A stretch of 64,000 nucleotides of DNA from Agromyces subbeticus DSM 16689 (GCF_000421565.1 NZ_ATXG01000003.1:1-64000); one strand, 5' to 3'; numbered from the stretch's first letter, positions 50,620 through 59,303 are shown. A program made the numbers and translations. Notes: generated from the letters alone by a model not told the origin.

Positions 50620-52134
50620 CTATGCAGTGCCGTCGGGGTGCACCCGACGGTGCCGAATTCGCCGCGCGACCTCGAGTGCGTGCGGCACGACGGAGGCCAG
50701 GCCGGTGCCGGCGACCCACGATCCGGTGGCTTCGACTCCGGGCTCTGCGGCGAGCGCGTCCTCGAGCGCGCGAACCCGGTCGCGCTGCCCGAGCGCAGCC
50801 TGCGAGAGCGCGTCGCGCCATATGGTACGGCCCGAGGCGCGCAGCATCCGCTCGTCGAGTGGCACGCCCAGCAGCAGCGACGCGTCGGCGAGGGCGAGCC
50901 CTGCGACCTCGGCGTCGGAGCGGCCGTCGAGGGGATTCGACGAACCCGCGCGACCGTAGGAGAGGCGCACGACGTGCCGGCCGCCGGCCGACTCGGCGAG
51001 CCAGCTCCACTTCGCGGTCGAGTGGGTGAGTGCCTTCGCGGTGACGCCAGGGGTGTCGGCCGCGACCAGCACGCCGGTGCCCCGCGGAGCGGCGTCGAGG
51101 TCTGGCGCGTCGAGCACGAGGGTGACGAGCTCGATGGATGCCGCAGGCGGCCACGTGCTGCTCGTCATGTCGGGAGCGGGCTTCGGGCTCGTCGCCCAGC
51201 CGTCGAGGGCCGCCTCGACGAGACCGAGGGCGACGTGCCCCGATGCCGCGAGCACGGCGTCGGGTGCGGTGACGAACAGCTCGCCGTCGTCGGTGGTCGC
51301 GATGACGAGCCATCCGGATGCCGCGTCGGCGCTGACTCGCTCGAGGCCCGTGACCTCTACCCCGCGAACGACCGTGACGTCGAACCGGTCGAGCTCGCGC
51401 TCGAGCGCGTCGACGAGGCGGTGCATGCCGCCGCGGATGCCGCGGACCGCCGCCCCGGCCTTGCGCGCCTCGACGAGCTGGCCGACGCCGCCCGAGAGCG
51501 AGCCGGCACGGGTCATCGCCTCGTTGAGACCCGGTGCGACGACGTCGAGGTCGAGCTCGTTCGGGTCGGTCGAGTAGACGCCGGCCGAGATCGGCGTGAC
51601 CAGCCGGTCGAGCACGGCCTGGCCCATGCGCGACCGCACGAGCTGACCGAGGCTGTGGGCGCGCCCGATGCGGAGGATCGGCATCAGCCGGTCGCCGTAC
51701 GCGCGGATCGCGCCGCCCCAGCCGATGATGCGGCGCACATCGTCGCCGAGCGGGTTCGCCGGAATGCCGAGCACACCCGTCTTGGGCAGTGGTGCCGCAT
51801 CGGGCCGCCCCTGCTTGCCGGGCATCACGAGCCAGGCGCCCGCGGGGTTCGGGCTCTCGACCTCGTCGCCGAGCCCGAGCGAGTCGAGCAGTTCGGCGAC
51901 GGCACCGCCCCGGGTGGCGAAGGACTCGGCACCGCTGTCGAGGGTCAGCCCGTCGAGCTCGATGCGGCCGACGCATCCGCCGAGCTCGTCACGCCGCTCG
52001 AGCACGGTGACCCGCAGCCCGACCTTCGCGCACTCGAGGGCCGCGACGAGACCGGCGACGCCGCCGCCGACCACGACGACGTCGGCGGTCGAGCGCTCGA
52101 TGACGGGCTCGAGGGGTGCTGCGCCTCCGGTCAT
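50620..52134 (-). CDS. hemY: Coproporphyrinogen III oxidase / protoporphyrinogen oxidase (HemY/CgoX)
   Basis: 504-residue flavoenzyme. ADVVVVGGGVAGLVAALECAKVGLRVTVLERRDELGGCVG is the FAD site; LDGLTLDSGAESFATRGGAVAELLDSLGL and GVYSTDPNELDLDVVAPGL are HemY/PPOX signatures. In actinobacteria this enzyme oxidises coproporphyrinogen III to coproporphyrin III before HemH. The ATG at 52134 overlaps the hemE stop by four bases (ATGA). Confidence 0.92.
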   Translation of the reverse strand: MTGGAAPLEPVIERSTADVVVVGGGVAGLVAALECAKVGLRVTVLERRDELGGCVGRIELDGLTLDSGAESFATRGGAVAELLDSLGLGDEVESPNPAGAWLVMPGKQGRPDAAPLPKTGVLGIPANPLGDDVRRIIGWGGAIRAYGDRLMPILRIGRAHSLGQLVRSRMGQAVLDRLVTPISAGVYSTDPNELDLDVVAPGLNEAMTRAGSLSGGVGQLVEARKAGAAVRGIRGGMHRLVDALERELDRFDVTVVRGVEVTGLERVSADAASGWLVIATTDDGELFVTAPDAVLAASGHVALGLVEAALDGWATSPKPAPDMTSSTWPPAASIELVTLVLDAPDLDAAPRGTGVLVAADTPGVTAKALTHSTAKWSWLAESAGGRHVVRLSYGRAGSSNPLDGRSDAEVAGLALADASLLLGVPLDERMLRASGRTIWRDALSQAALGQRDRVRALEDALAAEPGVEATGSWVAGTGLASVVPHALEVARRIRHRRVHPDGTA

Positions 52135-53303
52135 GCCGAGGCCTCGTGCACGAGCTGCACCACGCGGGTCAGCACCGTCGGGTCGGTTTCGGGCGGCACG
52201 CCGTGGCCGAGGTTGAAGACGTGGGCGGGGGCCGACTGCCCGCGCTCGAGCACCTCGCGCACGGCAGACTCGAGCACGGGCCACGGTGCGGCGAGCAGGG
52301 CGGGGTCGAGGTTGCCCTGCAACGGCACACCGTCGCCGATGCGCTGCGCGGCGACGTCGAGCGGAATGCGGTAGTCGACTCCGACCGTGTCGACGCCGAT
52401 GTCGTGCATCGCGCCGAGCAGTTCGCCGGTGCCGACGCCGAAGTGCACGACGGGCACGCTGCGGGTCGCGCGGGCAGCAGCGTCGCCCGTGGCATCCGGA
52501 ATCTCGTACGCGAGGTCGTGCACGAAGCCCAGCGCCTTGGTCGACGCGGGCGCGACGTGCGTCTCGTAGTCGGCGAGCGAGAGCGCACCGGCCCACGAGT
52601 CGAAGAGCTGGGCGGCGGATGCCCCGGCGAGCACCTGCGTGCGCAGGAACCGCCCGGTGAGCTCCGCCGTCCAGTCCATGAGCGCACGCCAGGCGCCGGG
52701 GTCGGCGTGCATGAGCGTGCGCGCGGCGAGGTGGTCTTTCGACGGGCCGCCCTCGGCGAGATAGGCGGCGAGGGTGAACGGCGCGCCGGCGAAGCCGATG
52801 AGCGGGGTGCTGCCGGGCTCGTTCGAGCCCGCCGCGCCACCACCGCTCGGCGGAGTGGCGTTCAGCTCGGCGACCACCCGGCCGACTGCTTCGGTGATCG
52901 GGGCAGATGCCTCGTCGAGCCGTGCAGGGTCGATCGCCGTGAGCTCGGCCACGCCAGCGGCATCCGCGTAGCCCCTCGAGAAGACGGGCCCGCGGCCCGG
53001 CTGGATCTCGACATCGACGCCCACGAGCTTGAGCGGCACGACGATGTCGCTGAAGAAGATGCCGGCGTCGACCCGGTGCCGACGCACCGGCTGCAGGGTG
53101 ATCTCGGCTGCCATCGCGGGCTCGAGGCAGGCATCGAGCATTCGCGTGCCGACGCGGAGGTCGCGGTACTCGGGCAGCGAGCGACCGGCCTGCCGCATGA
53201 ACCACACGGGGGTGACGTCGGAGCGCTCTCCTCTATATGCACGCACGAGACGCGAGTCGGAGGTCAGGCCGGCGGAGAGCGGATGCTGCGGGGGGAGGAT
53301 CAC
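52131..53303 (-). CDS. hemE: Uroporphyrinogen decarboxylase
   Basis: 390 residues. VRAYRGERSDVTPVWFMRQAGRSLPEYRDLR is the classical UROD signature 1, GIFFSDIVVPLKLVGVDVEI follows, and GNLDPALLAAPW and NLGHGVPPETDP lie at the end. Decarboxylates uroporphyrinogen III to coproporphyrinogen III. A GTG start at 53303 follows GACAAT by six bases, suggesting leaderless expression; the longer upstream frame lacks family sequence. Confidence 0.94.
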   Translation of the reverse strand: MILPPQHPLSAGLTSDSRLVRAYRGERSDVTPVWFMRQAGRSLPEYRDLRVGTRMLDACLEPAMAAEITLQPVRRHRVDAGIFFSDIVVPLKLVGVDVEIQPGRGPVFSRGYADAAGVAELTAIDPARLDEASAPITEAVGRVVAELNATPPSGGGAAGSNEPGSTPLIGFAGAPFTLAAYLAEGGPSKDHLAARTLMHADPGAWRALMDWTAELTGRFLRTQVLAGASAAQLFDSWAGALSLADYETHVAPASTKALGFVHDLAYEIPDATGDAAARATRSVPVVHFGVGTGELLGAMHDIGVDTVGVDYRIPLDVAAQRIGDGVPLQGNLDPALLAAPWPVLESAVREVLERGQSAPAHVFNLGHGVPPETDPTVLTRVVQLVHEASA

Positions 53304-53535
53304 GAAACAATTGTCGCGTATCGAGCTGGGGACGGAGCTGTGCAGAAGCGATGCCCGATGTCGACGTCTGCTCACTTCCATCGGCAGGAGGCCTTACATT
53401 CGCGCCGCCTTCGACGCTAAGGTCGAGACGTTGTGCGCCCCCGAGCACGACGACGCACGTCGCCCCCACCTCGTGCGCCTCCGCCCCCCACGGAGAAGCC
53501 ATGCCCCCGATGAAGTGCAGCACCCGGTTCGACCC

Positions 53536-53563
53536 CGCTCCCGCTCCCGCTCCCGCTCCCGCC
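53536..53563. repeat. Hexanucleotide tandem repeat CGCTCC x4.3
   Basis: Four consecutive CGCTCC units plus a partial one (53536-53563), ending 23 bp before the ATG of the next gene. The rest of the 283-bp gap (53304-53586) shows only the hemE promoter and GC-rich sequence without a recognised feature. Confidence 0.8.
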
Positions 53564-53586
53564 GCCCGATCTGCGCGAGTCGCGCG

Positions 53587-54309
53587 ATGAACGCGGCCGC
53601 GCCGCATCGCGTCGGCATCACGTTCGCCATCGCCGCCGTCGCCGCGATCGTCGTGGGCGTGCTCATCGCCGGCGCCCCGGCGCTCGAGCGCCTCATGCTG
53701 CGACTGCCCGACGTGCCCGCGGTCGAGCGCATCGCCGTGGCCGCATCGGGGCTCGCGGTGCTGGCCGCCGTCGTCTGGATGTTCGTTCGGCTCGGCGAAC
53801 TCGGACGCGCCCGCGCCCGGCGACGCGCGCTCGAGGCGAGCGTGCGCGGAGAGGTGAGCTGCGGCATCCGCAGCCGAGATCTCGTGACGGGCCTCACCGA
53901 GCTGACGGCCGACGATCCGCGCGCGGTCGCGCTCGCGGCGCGCTACTCGATCGTGGCCGACGAACTCGGCATCTCGTTCTGGAACGGCGGCCGCCGGCCG
54001 CGGCGTGCCGCGCACTTCGCCTGGCGCGAGGTTCGCGGCATCCGCAGCGACTCGATGGTCGCGGGCGACTCGTCGTTCTCGGTGCTCGTGCTCCGCGTGC
54101 GCCGTGCCGGCGTCAGCGTCGAACTGCCCATCGTGTTCGCCGCCGAACGTCCCGGCCGCTACGCGCTGTGCGACGCCCCCTTCTACGCCGTCGTGCGCAG
54201 CTGGAAGGCGAAGCACCGCGAGGCCCTCGCGGCCGAAGGCCTCGAGGTTCCGCCGCTCACGGCGCCCATCCAGATCGTGCGCCAGTCGCCGGTGCTCGCC
54301 GCACGCTGA
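53587..54309 (+). CDS. Hypothetical membrane protein with cytoplasmic beta-rich domain
   Basis: 240 residues. Two N-terminal membrane segments (about 10-30, ITFAIAAVAAIVVGVLIAG; about 48-68, IAVAASGLAVLAAVVWMFV). They are followed by a basic region, then strands such as YSIVADELGISFWNGGRRPRRAAHFAWREVRGIRSD, which resemble PH-like bacterial membrane proteins. No family named. It lies between hemE and hemA but shows no heme motif. Confidence 0.55.
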   Translation: MNAAAPHRVGITFAIAAVAAIVVGVLIAGAPALERLMLRLPDVPAVERIAVAASGLAVLAAVVWMFVRLGELGRARARRRALEASVRGEVSCGIRSRDLVTGLTELTADDPRAVALAARYSIVADELGISFWNGGRRPRRAAHFAWREVRGIRSDSMVAGDSSFSVLVLRVRRAGVSVELPIVFAAERPGRYALCDAPFYAVVRSWKAKHREALAAEGLEVPPLTAPIQIVRQSPVLAAR

Positions 54310-54352
54310 GACCCCCGAAGTCGCTCTGGGCGAACCCTGATTCGACGGCGAG

Positions 54353-54358
54353 TAGAAT
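54353..54358 (+). promoter_or_regulatory. -10 element of hemA, leaderless arrangement
   Basis: TAGAAT is followed by exactly six bases (CCCTTC) and the GTG start of hemA, so transcription should begin at the start codon. No clear -35 hexamer is seen. Confidence 0.55.
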
Positions 54359-54364
54359 CCCTTC

Positions 54365-55756
54365 GTGCTCATCTGCCTCTCCGCGAGTCACAAGAACGCC
54401 GGGTTCGACATGCTCGAGCGTCTTTCGGCGACCGCGGATGCCGCCGGCCCACGCATTCGCAACGGGCATCCGGCCGTGCAGGGCGCCGTCGTCGTGGCCA
54501 CCTGCAATCGCTTCGAGGCCTACCTCGACCTCGACGCCGCCGAGGGCGAGTCGCCCGTGCCCGCAGTGCACGAGGCGATCCACGCGGTGGGCGCCGTCGC
54601 GGGCCTCGAGCCCGACGAGCTTCGCACCACCTTCGGCTTCGTGCACGGCAACGCCGTCGCGGGCCACTTGTTCTCCGTCGCGTCGGGTCTCGAATCCGTC
54701 GTCGTCGGCGAGGGCGAGATCGCGGGGCAGGTGCGCCGTTCGCTCGAACGCGCTCGCACCGAGGGCACCACGACGCCCGACCTCGAACGACTCTTCCAGC
54801 GCGCCTCGCAGATCTCCCGGCGCGTGAAGAACGAGACCGGGCTCGGCGGCGAGGGCCGCTCGCTCGTGCGTCTCGCGCTCGACCTCACCGAGAGCCGCGT
54901 CACCGACTGGGCCGGCACCCGCGTGCTGCTCGTCGGCACCGGCCGCTTCGCCGGCGCCTCCCTCGCCGCCCTGCGCGACCGCGGCGTCACCGAGGTGCGC
55001 GTCTTCTCGCCCTCCGGCCGCGCCGCGAAGTTCGCCGCGGGTCACGGCATCGAGGCCGTCGGCCGGCGAGAGGTCGCCGCAGCTGCCGCGAGCGCCGACG
55101 TCATCGTCACCTGCACCACGGCCGAGCACCACGTCGTCGATCGGGCGATGCTCGAGGCCGGCCGATCCGGGCTCGCTCCCGTCGCCGGTGCTGACGCCGG
55201 CGTCGCCGATTCCCTTCGCCTCGTCGCGCGGCCCGACGCCGTCATCGCCGAACGCCAGCTCGTGATCGACCTCGGGCTGCCCCGCAACGTCGCCCCAGAC
55301 GTCGTGGAGGTACCGGGCGTCGAGCTGCTCGACCTCGAGACCATCCGCATCCACGCGCCGCTCGAAGAGTTCGGGGCGACCGACGCCGCGCGCGCGATCG
55401 TCAGCGGCGCCGCTCGCGCCTTCGGCGAGAGCCGTGAGGAGCAGGACGTCGCGCCCGCCGTCGTCGCCCTTCGGCGGCACGTGTTCGACATCCTCGACGG
55501 CGAGATCGAGCGTGCGCGCACCCGCGGTGACGACGACGGCCGCACCGAGGCTGCGCTGCGGCACATGGCCGGCGTGCTGCTGCACACCCCGATGGTGCGC
55601 TCGCGCGAGCTCGCCCGGGCCGGCGAACAACAGGCCTGGATCGACGGCCTCGCCGCGATCTTCGGCGTGACACCCGATGCGGGTGGCGCGGCACGCGCGG
55701 TTCCAAACGCCGGCGACGCCGGCGTCGACGATGCGGGCACGGTCGCCACGGCCTGA
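54365..55756 (+). CDS. hemA: Glutamyl-tRNA reductase
   Basis: 463 residues. LICLSASHKNAGFDMLERL begins the enzyme; Cys47 in VVVATCNRFEAYLD is the catalytic cysteine. ESVVVGEGEIAGQVRRSLERARTEGTTTPDLERLFQRA contains the glutamyl-tRNA reductase signature, and VLLVGTGRFAGASLAALRDRG is the NADPH site. It starts the C5 pathway by reducing Glu-tRNA to glutamate-1-semialdehyde. The 30 or so residues after the dimerisation helix (DAGGAARAVPNAGDAGVDDAG) are low complexity. GTG start, leaderless. Confidence 0.95.
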   Translation: MLICLSASHKNAGFDMLERLSATADAAGPRIRNGHPAVQGAVVVATCNRFEAYLDLDAAEGESPVPAVHEAIHAVGAVAGLEPDELRTTFGFVHGNAVAGHLFSVASGLESVVVGEGEIAGQVRRSLERARTEGTTTPDLERLFQRASQISRRVKNETGLGGEGRSLVRLALDLTESRVTDWAGTRVLLVGTGRFAGASLAALRDRGVTEVRVFSPSGRAAKFAAGHGIEAVGRREVAAAAASADVIVTCTTAEHHVVDRAMLEAGRSGLAPVAGADAGVADSLRLVARPDAVIAERQLVIDLGLPRNVAPDVVEVPGVELLDLETIRIHAPLEEFGATDAARAIVSGAARAFGESREEQDVAPAVVALRRHVFDILDGEIERARTRGDDDGRTEAALRHMAGVLLHTPMVRSRELARAGEQQAWIDGLAAIFGVTPDAGGAARAVPNAGDAGVDDAGTVATA

Positions 55757-55817
55757 TCGGCACGCACCGCTTCTCGCTCACGCTTCGTCGTCGGAGGCTC
55801 ACGATACGATCCTGTCG

Positions 55818-56522
55818 ATGCACGAGTCCACTGAGCCAGCGCCCACCATCCAGCCCGAGGCCGACGGCCCGCCCGCCCTGCGGTTCCCCTTCGATGCGAC
55901 CTCGCTCGTCGAATCACCGCTGCGCACGCCACGCCTCGTGCTGCGTCCGCTCGAGGCATCCGATGCCGCGGATGTGTATGAGTACCAACGGCTTCCCGAG
56001 GTGCTCGTCTACCTGCCATGGCCCGAGCGTGCCCAAGTCGAGGCCTACGCCCACACCGCGACCCGTGCCGCGGCGCGGGTGCTCGCCGCCGACGGCGACT
56101 TCTTCGTGCTCGCGATGTCGCTGCCGGGCGCGCCGTCTCTCGGTGGCGCCGGGCACGACCGCGTGATCGGCGACATGATGGTGCGCGTCTCGAGCGTCAA
56201 GCATGCGCAGCTCGAGCTCGGCTGGGTCGTGCACCCCGATTTCCAGGGCAAGGGCTACGCGCGCGAGGCTGCTCTCGCGATCAGGGACTTCGCGTTCGAG
56301 ACGCTCAACCCGCATCGCATGCAGGCCTTCCTCGACGCCCGCAATGCGGCATCCGCCGCGCTCTGCGAGCGTCTCGGCATGCGGCGCGAGGCGACGATTC
56401 TCGAAGAGCAGTTCAACGACGGCGAGTGGCAGGACACCGCCCTCTACGGCGTGCTACAGCGCGAGTGGTCGGCGAGCCGGGCACGTGATGTCGAGAGCGC
56501 CGCGGCGGGCTTGACGGCCTGA
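55818..56522 (+). CDS. GNAT family N-acetyltransferase
   Basis: 234 residues. TPRLVLRPLEASDAADVYEYQRLPEVLVYLPWP is the RimJ-like start; LELGWVVHPDFQGKGYAREAALAIRDFAFETLNPHRMQAFLDARNAASAALCERLGMRREA holds the acetyl-CoA motif (Q-G-K-G-Y-A). RimJ/RimL-type enzymes acetylate protein N-termini or small amines. ATG seven bases after TACGAT. Confidence 0.87.
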   Translation: MHESTEPAPTIQPEADGPPALRFPFDATSLVESPLRTPRLVLRPLEASDAADVYEYQRLPEVLVYLPWPERAQVEAYAHTATRAAARVLAADGDFFVLAMSLPGAPSLGGAGHDRVIGDMMVRVSSVKHAQLELGWVVHPDFQGKGYAREAALAIRDFAFETLNPHRMQAFLDARNAASAALCERLGMRREATILEEQFNDGEWQDTALYGVLQREWSASRARDVESAAAGLTA

Positions 56523-56681
56523 GGGACGCCGGGCGCTCTCCGCCGATCAGAAAGCCGGCGGCGCGCACCTTCGGGCTGGGTGGGCCAGGCGCGCACTCGA
56601 TCGAAGCTACGCGGTGAACGCCGCACGGCGCGCCCCCCGTTCACGGCGCAAAGGCCGTTCTCCATCGCTCGAGGGCGCAGT

Positions 56682-56713
56682 TCTCCACACGTTATCCACA
56701 GGCTGTGGAACAT
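56682..56713. other. Cluster of DnaA-box-like nonamers
   Basis: TTATCCACA (56693-56701) is a perfect DnaA box. TTCTCCACA (56682-56690) differs by one base; TGTGGAACA (56705-56713, reverse orientation) by two. They lie in the 236-bp gap between the convergent GNAT and SDR genes. The rest of the gap shows only short GC-rich inverted motifs. No replication gene is near. Confidence 0.5.
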
Positions 56714-56758
56714 ACGTTCGAACCTCACGTGCAGCGGTGGAGCCTGCGCGCACCTCGG

Positions 56759-57547
56759 TCACCGCGACATGATGCGAGCGGTCATGGGCACGACGATCGA
56801 GCGCGGCATGATGCGAGCGAACACCGCCGTCGCGGCGTTGCCGGCGCCCGAGACCACGGAGGCCGGCGTGCGACGCGCATCGAGTGCGCGCATCGCCGTG
56901 GCGATGGCCTGCGCCGGCGTCTGGTAGCGGCCGACCCGCGCCTCTTCGGTGCCGACGACTTCGAAGAACTCGGTGCGCGTGGCGCCGGGGCAGAGGGTCG
57001 TGACGCGCAGACCCGAATCGCGGGTCTCGAAGGCGACCGCCTCGGTGAAGCTCAAGACGAATGCCTTCGTCGCCCCGTAGACCGCCATGGTGGGCACGGG
57101 CTGGAATGCCGCGGTGCTCGCCACGTTCACGAGGATGCCCCGGCCCGAGGCGGTCATCGCCGGGAGGAACTCGCGAGTGAGCGAGACGAGTGCGCCGACG
57201 TTGAGCCGCACCTGCTCGTCGATGCGCGCTGGGTCGGCATCGACGAGAGGGCCGTGCATGCCGAACCCGGCGTTGTTGACGAGCGAGTCGATGGTGAGGC
57301 CGCGATCGCGCACGAACGCGGCGAGGGTCCCGACGGCGCCGGCCGCGGCGAGATCGAGGGAGATCGGATGCACCGCGACCCCGTGCGCGGCGGCGAGCTC
57401 GTCGGCGAGTGCGACCAGGCGATCTTCGCGGCGGGCGACGAGCACGAGGTTCGCGCCGCGCGCAGCGAGGGTTCGAGCGAACTCGGCGCCGAGGCCCGAG
57501 CTCGCGCCCGTGATGATGGCGGCGGTTCCGGCGTGGTTGCGGGACAT
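56759..57547 (-). CDS. SDR family NAD(P)-dependent oxidoreductase
   Basis: 262 residues with a complete classical SDR site: TGASSGLG (13-20), NNAGFG (91-96), Ser144 in NVAST, Tyr157 and Lys161 in YGATK. NADPH preference is suggested by RR at 39-40. C-terminal residues near 190-240 vary as usual. Substrate unknown. A perfect 31-bp palindrome lies 18 bp upstream of the start and is probably its operator. Confidence 0.88.
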   Translation of the reverse strand: MSRNHAGTAAIITGASSGLGAEFARTLAARGANLVLVARREDRLVALADELAAAHGVAVHPISLDLAAAGAVGTLAAFVRDRGLTIDSLVNNAGFGMHGPLVDADPARIDEQVRLNVGALVSLTREFLPAMTASGRGILVNVASTAAFQPVPTMAVYGATKAFVLSFTEAVAFETRDSGLRVTTLCPGATRTEFFEVVGTEEARVGRYQTPAQAIATAMRALDARRTPASVVSGAGNAATAVFARIMPRSIVVPMTARIMSR

Positions 57548-57565
57548 TCGGTGCTCCGATCGAAG

Positions 57566-57627
57566 TGCATGATGTTGTCAGTGACAACATCATGCATGAT
57601 CGAACGCCATGTTGTCAATGCCTACAT
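57566..57627. promoter_or_regulatory. Perfect 31-bp palindrome plus weaker copy, TetR operator region
   Basis: TGCATGATGTTGTCA (57566-57580), a central G and TGACAACATCATGCA (57582-57596) form a perfect 31-bp palindrome. ATGTTGTCA-A-TGCCTACAT (57609-57627) repeats the core with two mismatches and sits just before the -10-like TACACT (57634-57639) of the TetR gene. Together they suggest repression of both SDR and regulator. Confidence 0.7.
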
Positions 57628-57645
57628 CTCGGCTACACTCGAGAT

Positions 57646-58248
57646 GTGTCGACCCCCGCCTATCATCGCGAGCACCTGCGAGAGACACTGCTCGAGCTCG
57701 CGGAGCGCACCGTGCAACGGTCGGGCGTCGAGGCGCTCTCGCTCCGCCAGCTCGCACGCGATGCGGGGGTCAGCCACGCGGCGCCGGCACGCCACTTCCG
57801 CGACAAGCGCGCACTCCTCGACGCACTCGCCCTCGACGGCTTCGAGCGCCTGAACCGGGCGATGACGGATGCCGCGGCGACATCCGGCTCGTTCGATGTC
57901 GGATTCCTCGCCGTCGCGAGCGCCTACGTGTCGTTCGCCGTCGACAACGCCGCACTGCTCGGCCTCATGTACGCCGTGAAGCACGAGGCCGACGCGAGCG
58001 AGGCGCTCGTCGAGACCGCCCGCGGCAGCATGCGTGCGACCATCGCGCTCATCACCGAAGCGCAAGCTGCGGGCGAGGTGCTGCCCGGCGATCCCGAGCG
58101 CCTCGCGTTCGTGATCTTCGCGAGCGTGCACGGCATCGCCGCCCTGGCGACCGGCGATCTCCTCGACGGCATGTCGGTCGAGGACGCCACCCGGGCGACG
58201 GTCGACGTGCTGCTGCGTGCGATCGGCACCGGGAGCACCCACCCCTGA
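57646..58248 (+). CDS. TetR family transcriptional regulator
   Basis: 200 residues. LRETLLELAERTVQRSGVEALSLRQLARDAGVSHAAPARHFRDKRALLDALALDGF is a TetR DNA-binding domain; the C-terminal part resembles the TetR_C_33-type (GSFDVGFLAVASAYVSFAVDNAALLGLMY). The GTG at 57646 follows TACACT by six bases; upstream in-frame sequence belongs to the operator region. Divergent from the SDR gene. Confidence 0.87.
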   Translation: MSTPAYHREHLRETLLELAERTVQRSGVEALSLRQLARDAGVSHAAPARHFRDKRALLDALALDGFERLNRAMTDAAATSGSFDVGFLAVASAYVSFAVDNAALLGLMYAVKHEADASEALVETARGSMRATIALITEAQAAGEVLPGDPERLAFVIFASVHGIAALATGDLLDGMSVEDATRATVDVLLRAIGTGSTHP

Positions 58249-58251
58249 GCG

Positions 58252-58265
58252 GCACGAGCTCGTGC
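58252..58265. terminator. 14-bp perfect palindrome after TetR gene
   Basis: GCACGAGCTCGTGC lies three bases after the TetR stop; it may end that transcript or act as a site for the next regulator. Confidence 0.35.
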
Positions 58266-58347
58266 ACGCACTGCGATCGAATCGAACCGGAAGAGTCGGG
58301 TGCCGGTCGAGGCTCGCGGGCAGGCTGGTGAGTGAAAGGGGGCGACC

Positions 58348-59217
58348 GTGATCGCAGCACTCAACCGGCTCGTCGAGTACATCGACGAGCACCTCACCGA
58401 GGAGATCGACATCTCCGCAGTGACGAGCGGCCTCGGCACGACCGAGTACCACTTGCGCCGAATGTTCTCGTCGCTGGCCGGCATGCCGTTGTCGGAGTAC
58501 GTGCGGCGACGCCGCATGACCGTCGCGGCTGCCGAAGTGCTCGCCGACGACGGTGACCTGCTGGGCATCGCCGTTCGCCATGGCTACGGCTCGACCGAGG
58601 CGTTCAACCGAGCGTTCCGATCGGTGCACGGCGTCGGCCCTGCCGACGTGCGCCGAGACGGCGGCCCCCTTCGCTCACAACCGCAGCTCAGGTTCCGCCT
58701 GACCGTAGAAGGGAACTCCCCCATGGACACTCGCATCACCGACCGACCGGCATTCCGGCTCGTCGGGCATTCGGCCCGCGTGCCGCTCATCCACCACGGC
58801 GTCAATCCGCACATCCAGGCGCACATCGCCACGCTGCCCGAGGCCGAGCACCCCCGCCTCAAGCGATTGAGCGACACCGAGCCGTCGGGCCTCCTCCAGG
58901 TGAGCGCCGACGTCGACCCCGACTACGCCGAGGGCAGCGAACTCACCTACCTGCACGGCGTCGCCGTCAGCGAGGCGACCACGGTGCCCGACGACCTCGA
59001 CGCGATCGAGGTGCCGGCCGGCACTTGGGCGGTGTTCCACGTCGCGGGCTCCTACCCGTCGGCCCTGCAGTCGGCATGGGCAGCGACCGCGACCGACTGG
59101 TTCCCGTCGAACCCGTGGCGGTTGCGGCCGGGCCCGTCGATCGTGGCGGTGCTCGACCGGGCCGCCGACTTCAGCACGGCGACGTGCGAACTGTGGCTGC
59201 CGGTGGAACGCGCGTAG
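58348..59217 (+). CDS. AraC family regulator with GyrI-like effector domain
   Basis: 289 residues. Residues 1-105 hold two helix-turn-helix motifs: DISAVTSGLGTTEYHLRRMFSSLAGMPLSEYVRRRRMTVAA and GIAVRHGYGSTEAFNRAFRSVHG. Residues about 130-289 are a GyrI-like/SOUL-type effector pocket (FRLVGHSARVPL, YLHGVAVSEATTVPDDLDAIEVPAGTWAVFHVAGSY). This is the common Rob/BmrR-like build of multidrug sensors. GTG start after AAGGGGGCGACC. Confidence 0.88.
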   Translation: MIAALNRLVEYIDEHLTEEIDISAVTSGLGTTEYHLRRMFSSLAGMPLSEYVRRRRMTVAAAEVLADDGDLLGIAVRHGYGSTEAFNRAFRSVHGVGPADVRRDGGPLRSQPQLRFRLTVEGNSPMDTRITDRPAFRLVGHSARVPLIHHGVNPHIQAHIATLPEAEHPRLKRLSDTEPSGLLQVSADVDPDYAEGSELTYLHGVAVSEATTVPDDLDAIEVPAGTWAVFHVAGSYPSALQSAWAATATDWFPSNPWRLRPGPSIVAVLDRAADFSTATCELWLPVERA

Positions 59218-59303
59218 GGCGTGTCCGATAAATGCCGCGCCCAGGCGATCACGCCGTTGAGGACGCCTGCGGTGCGCGGAGACGCCACGACTACGCCGGG
59301 CGC

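Noticed and set aside
50516-51976. Long Arg-rich frame overlapping hemY
   Set aside because: Same-strand shifted frame without any family motif; the hemY frame contains FAD and PPOX signatures.
59218-59303. GTGTCCGATAAAT-containing gap as an IS end
   Set aside because: Only a short resemblance, with no inverted partner or transposase nearby.
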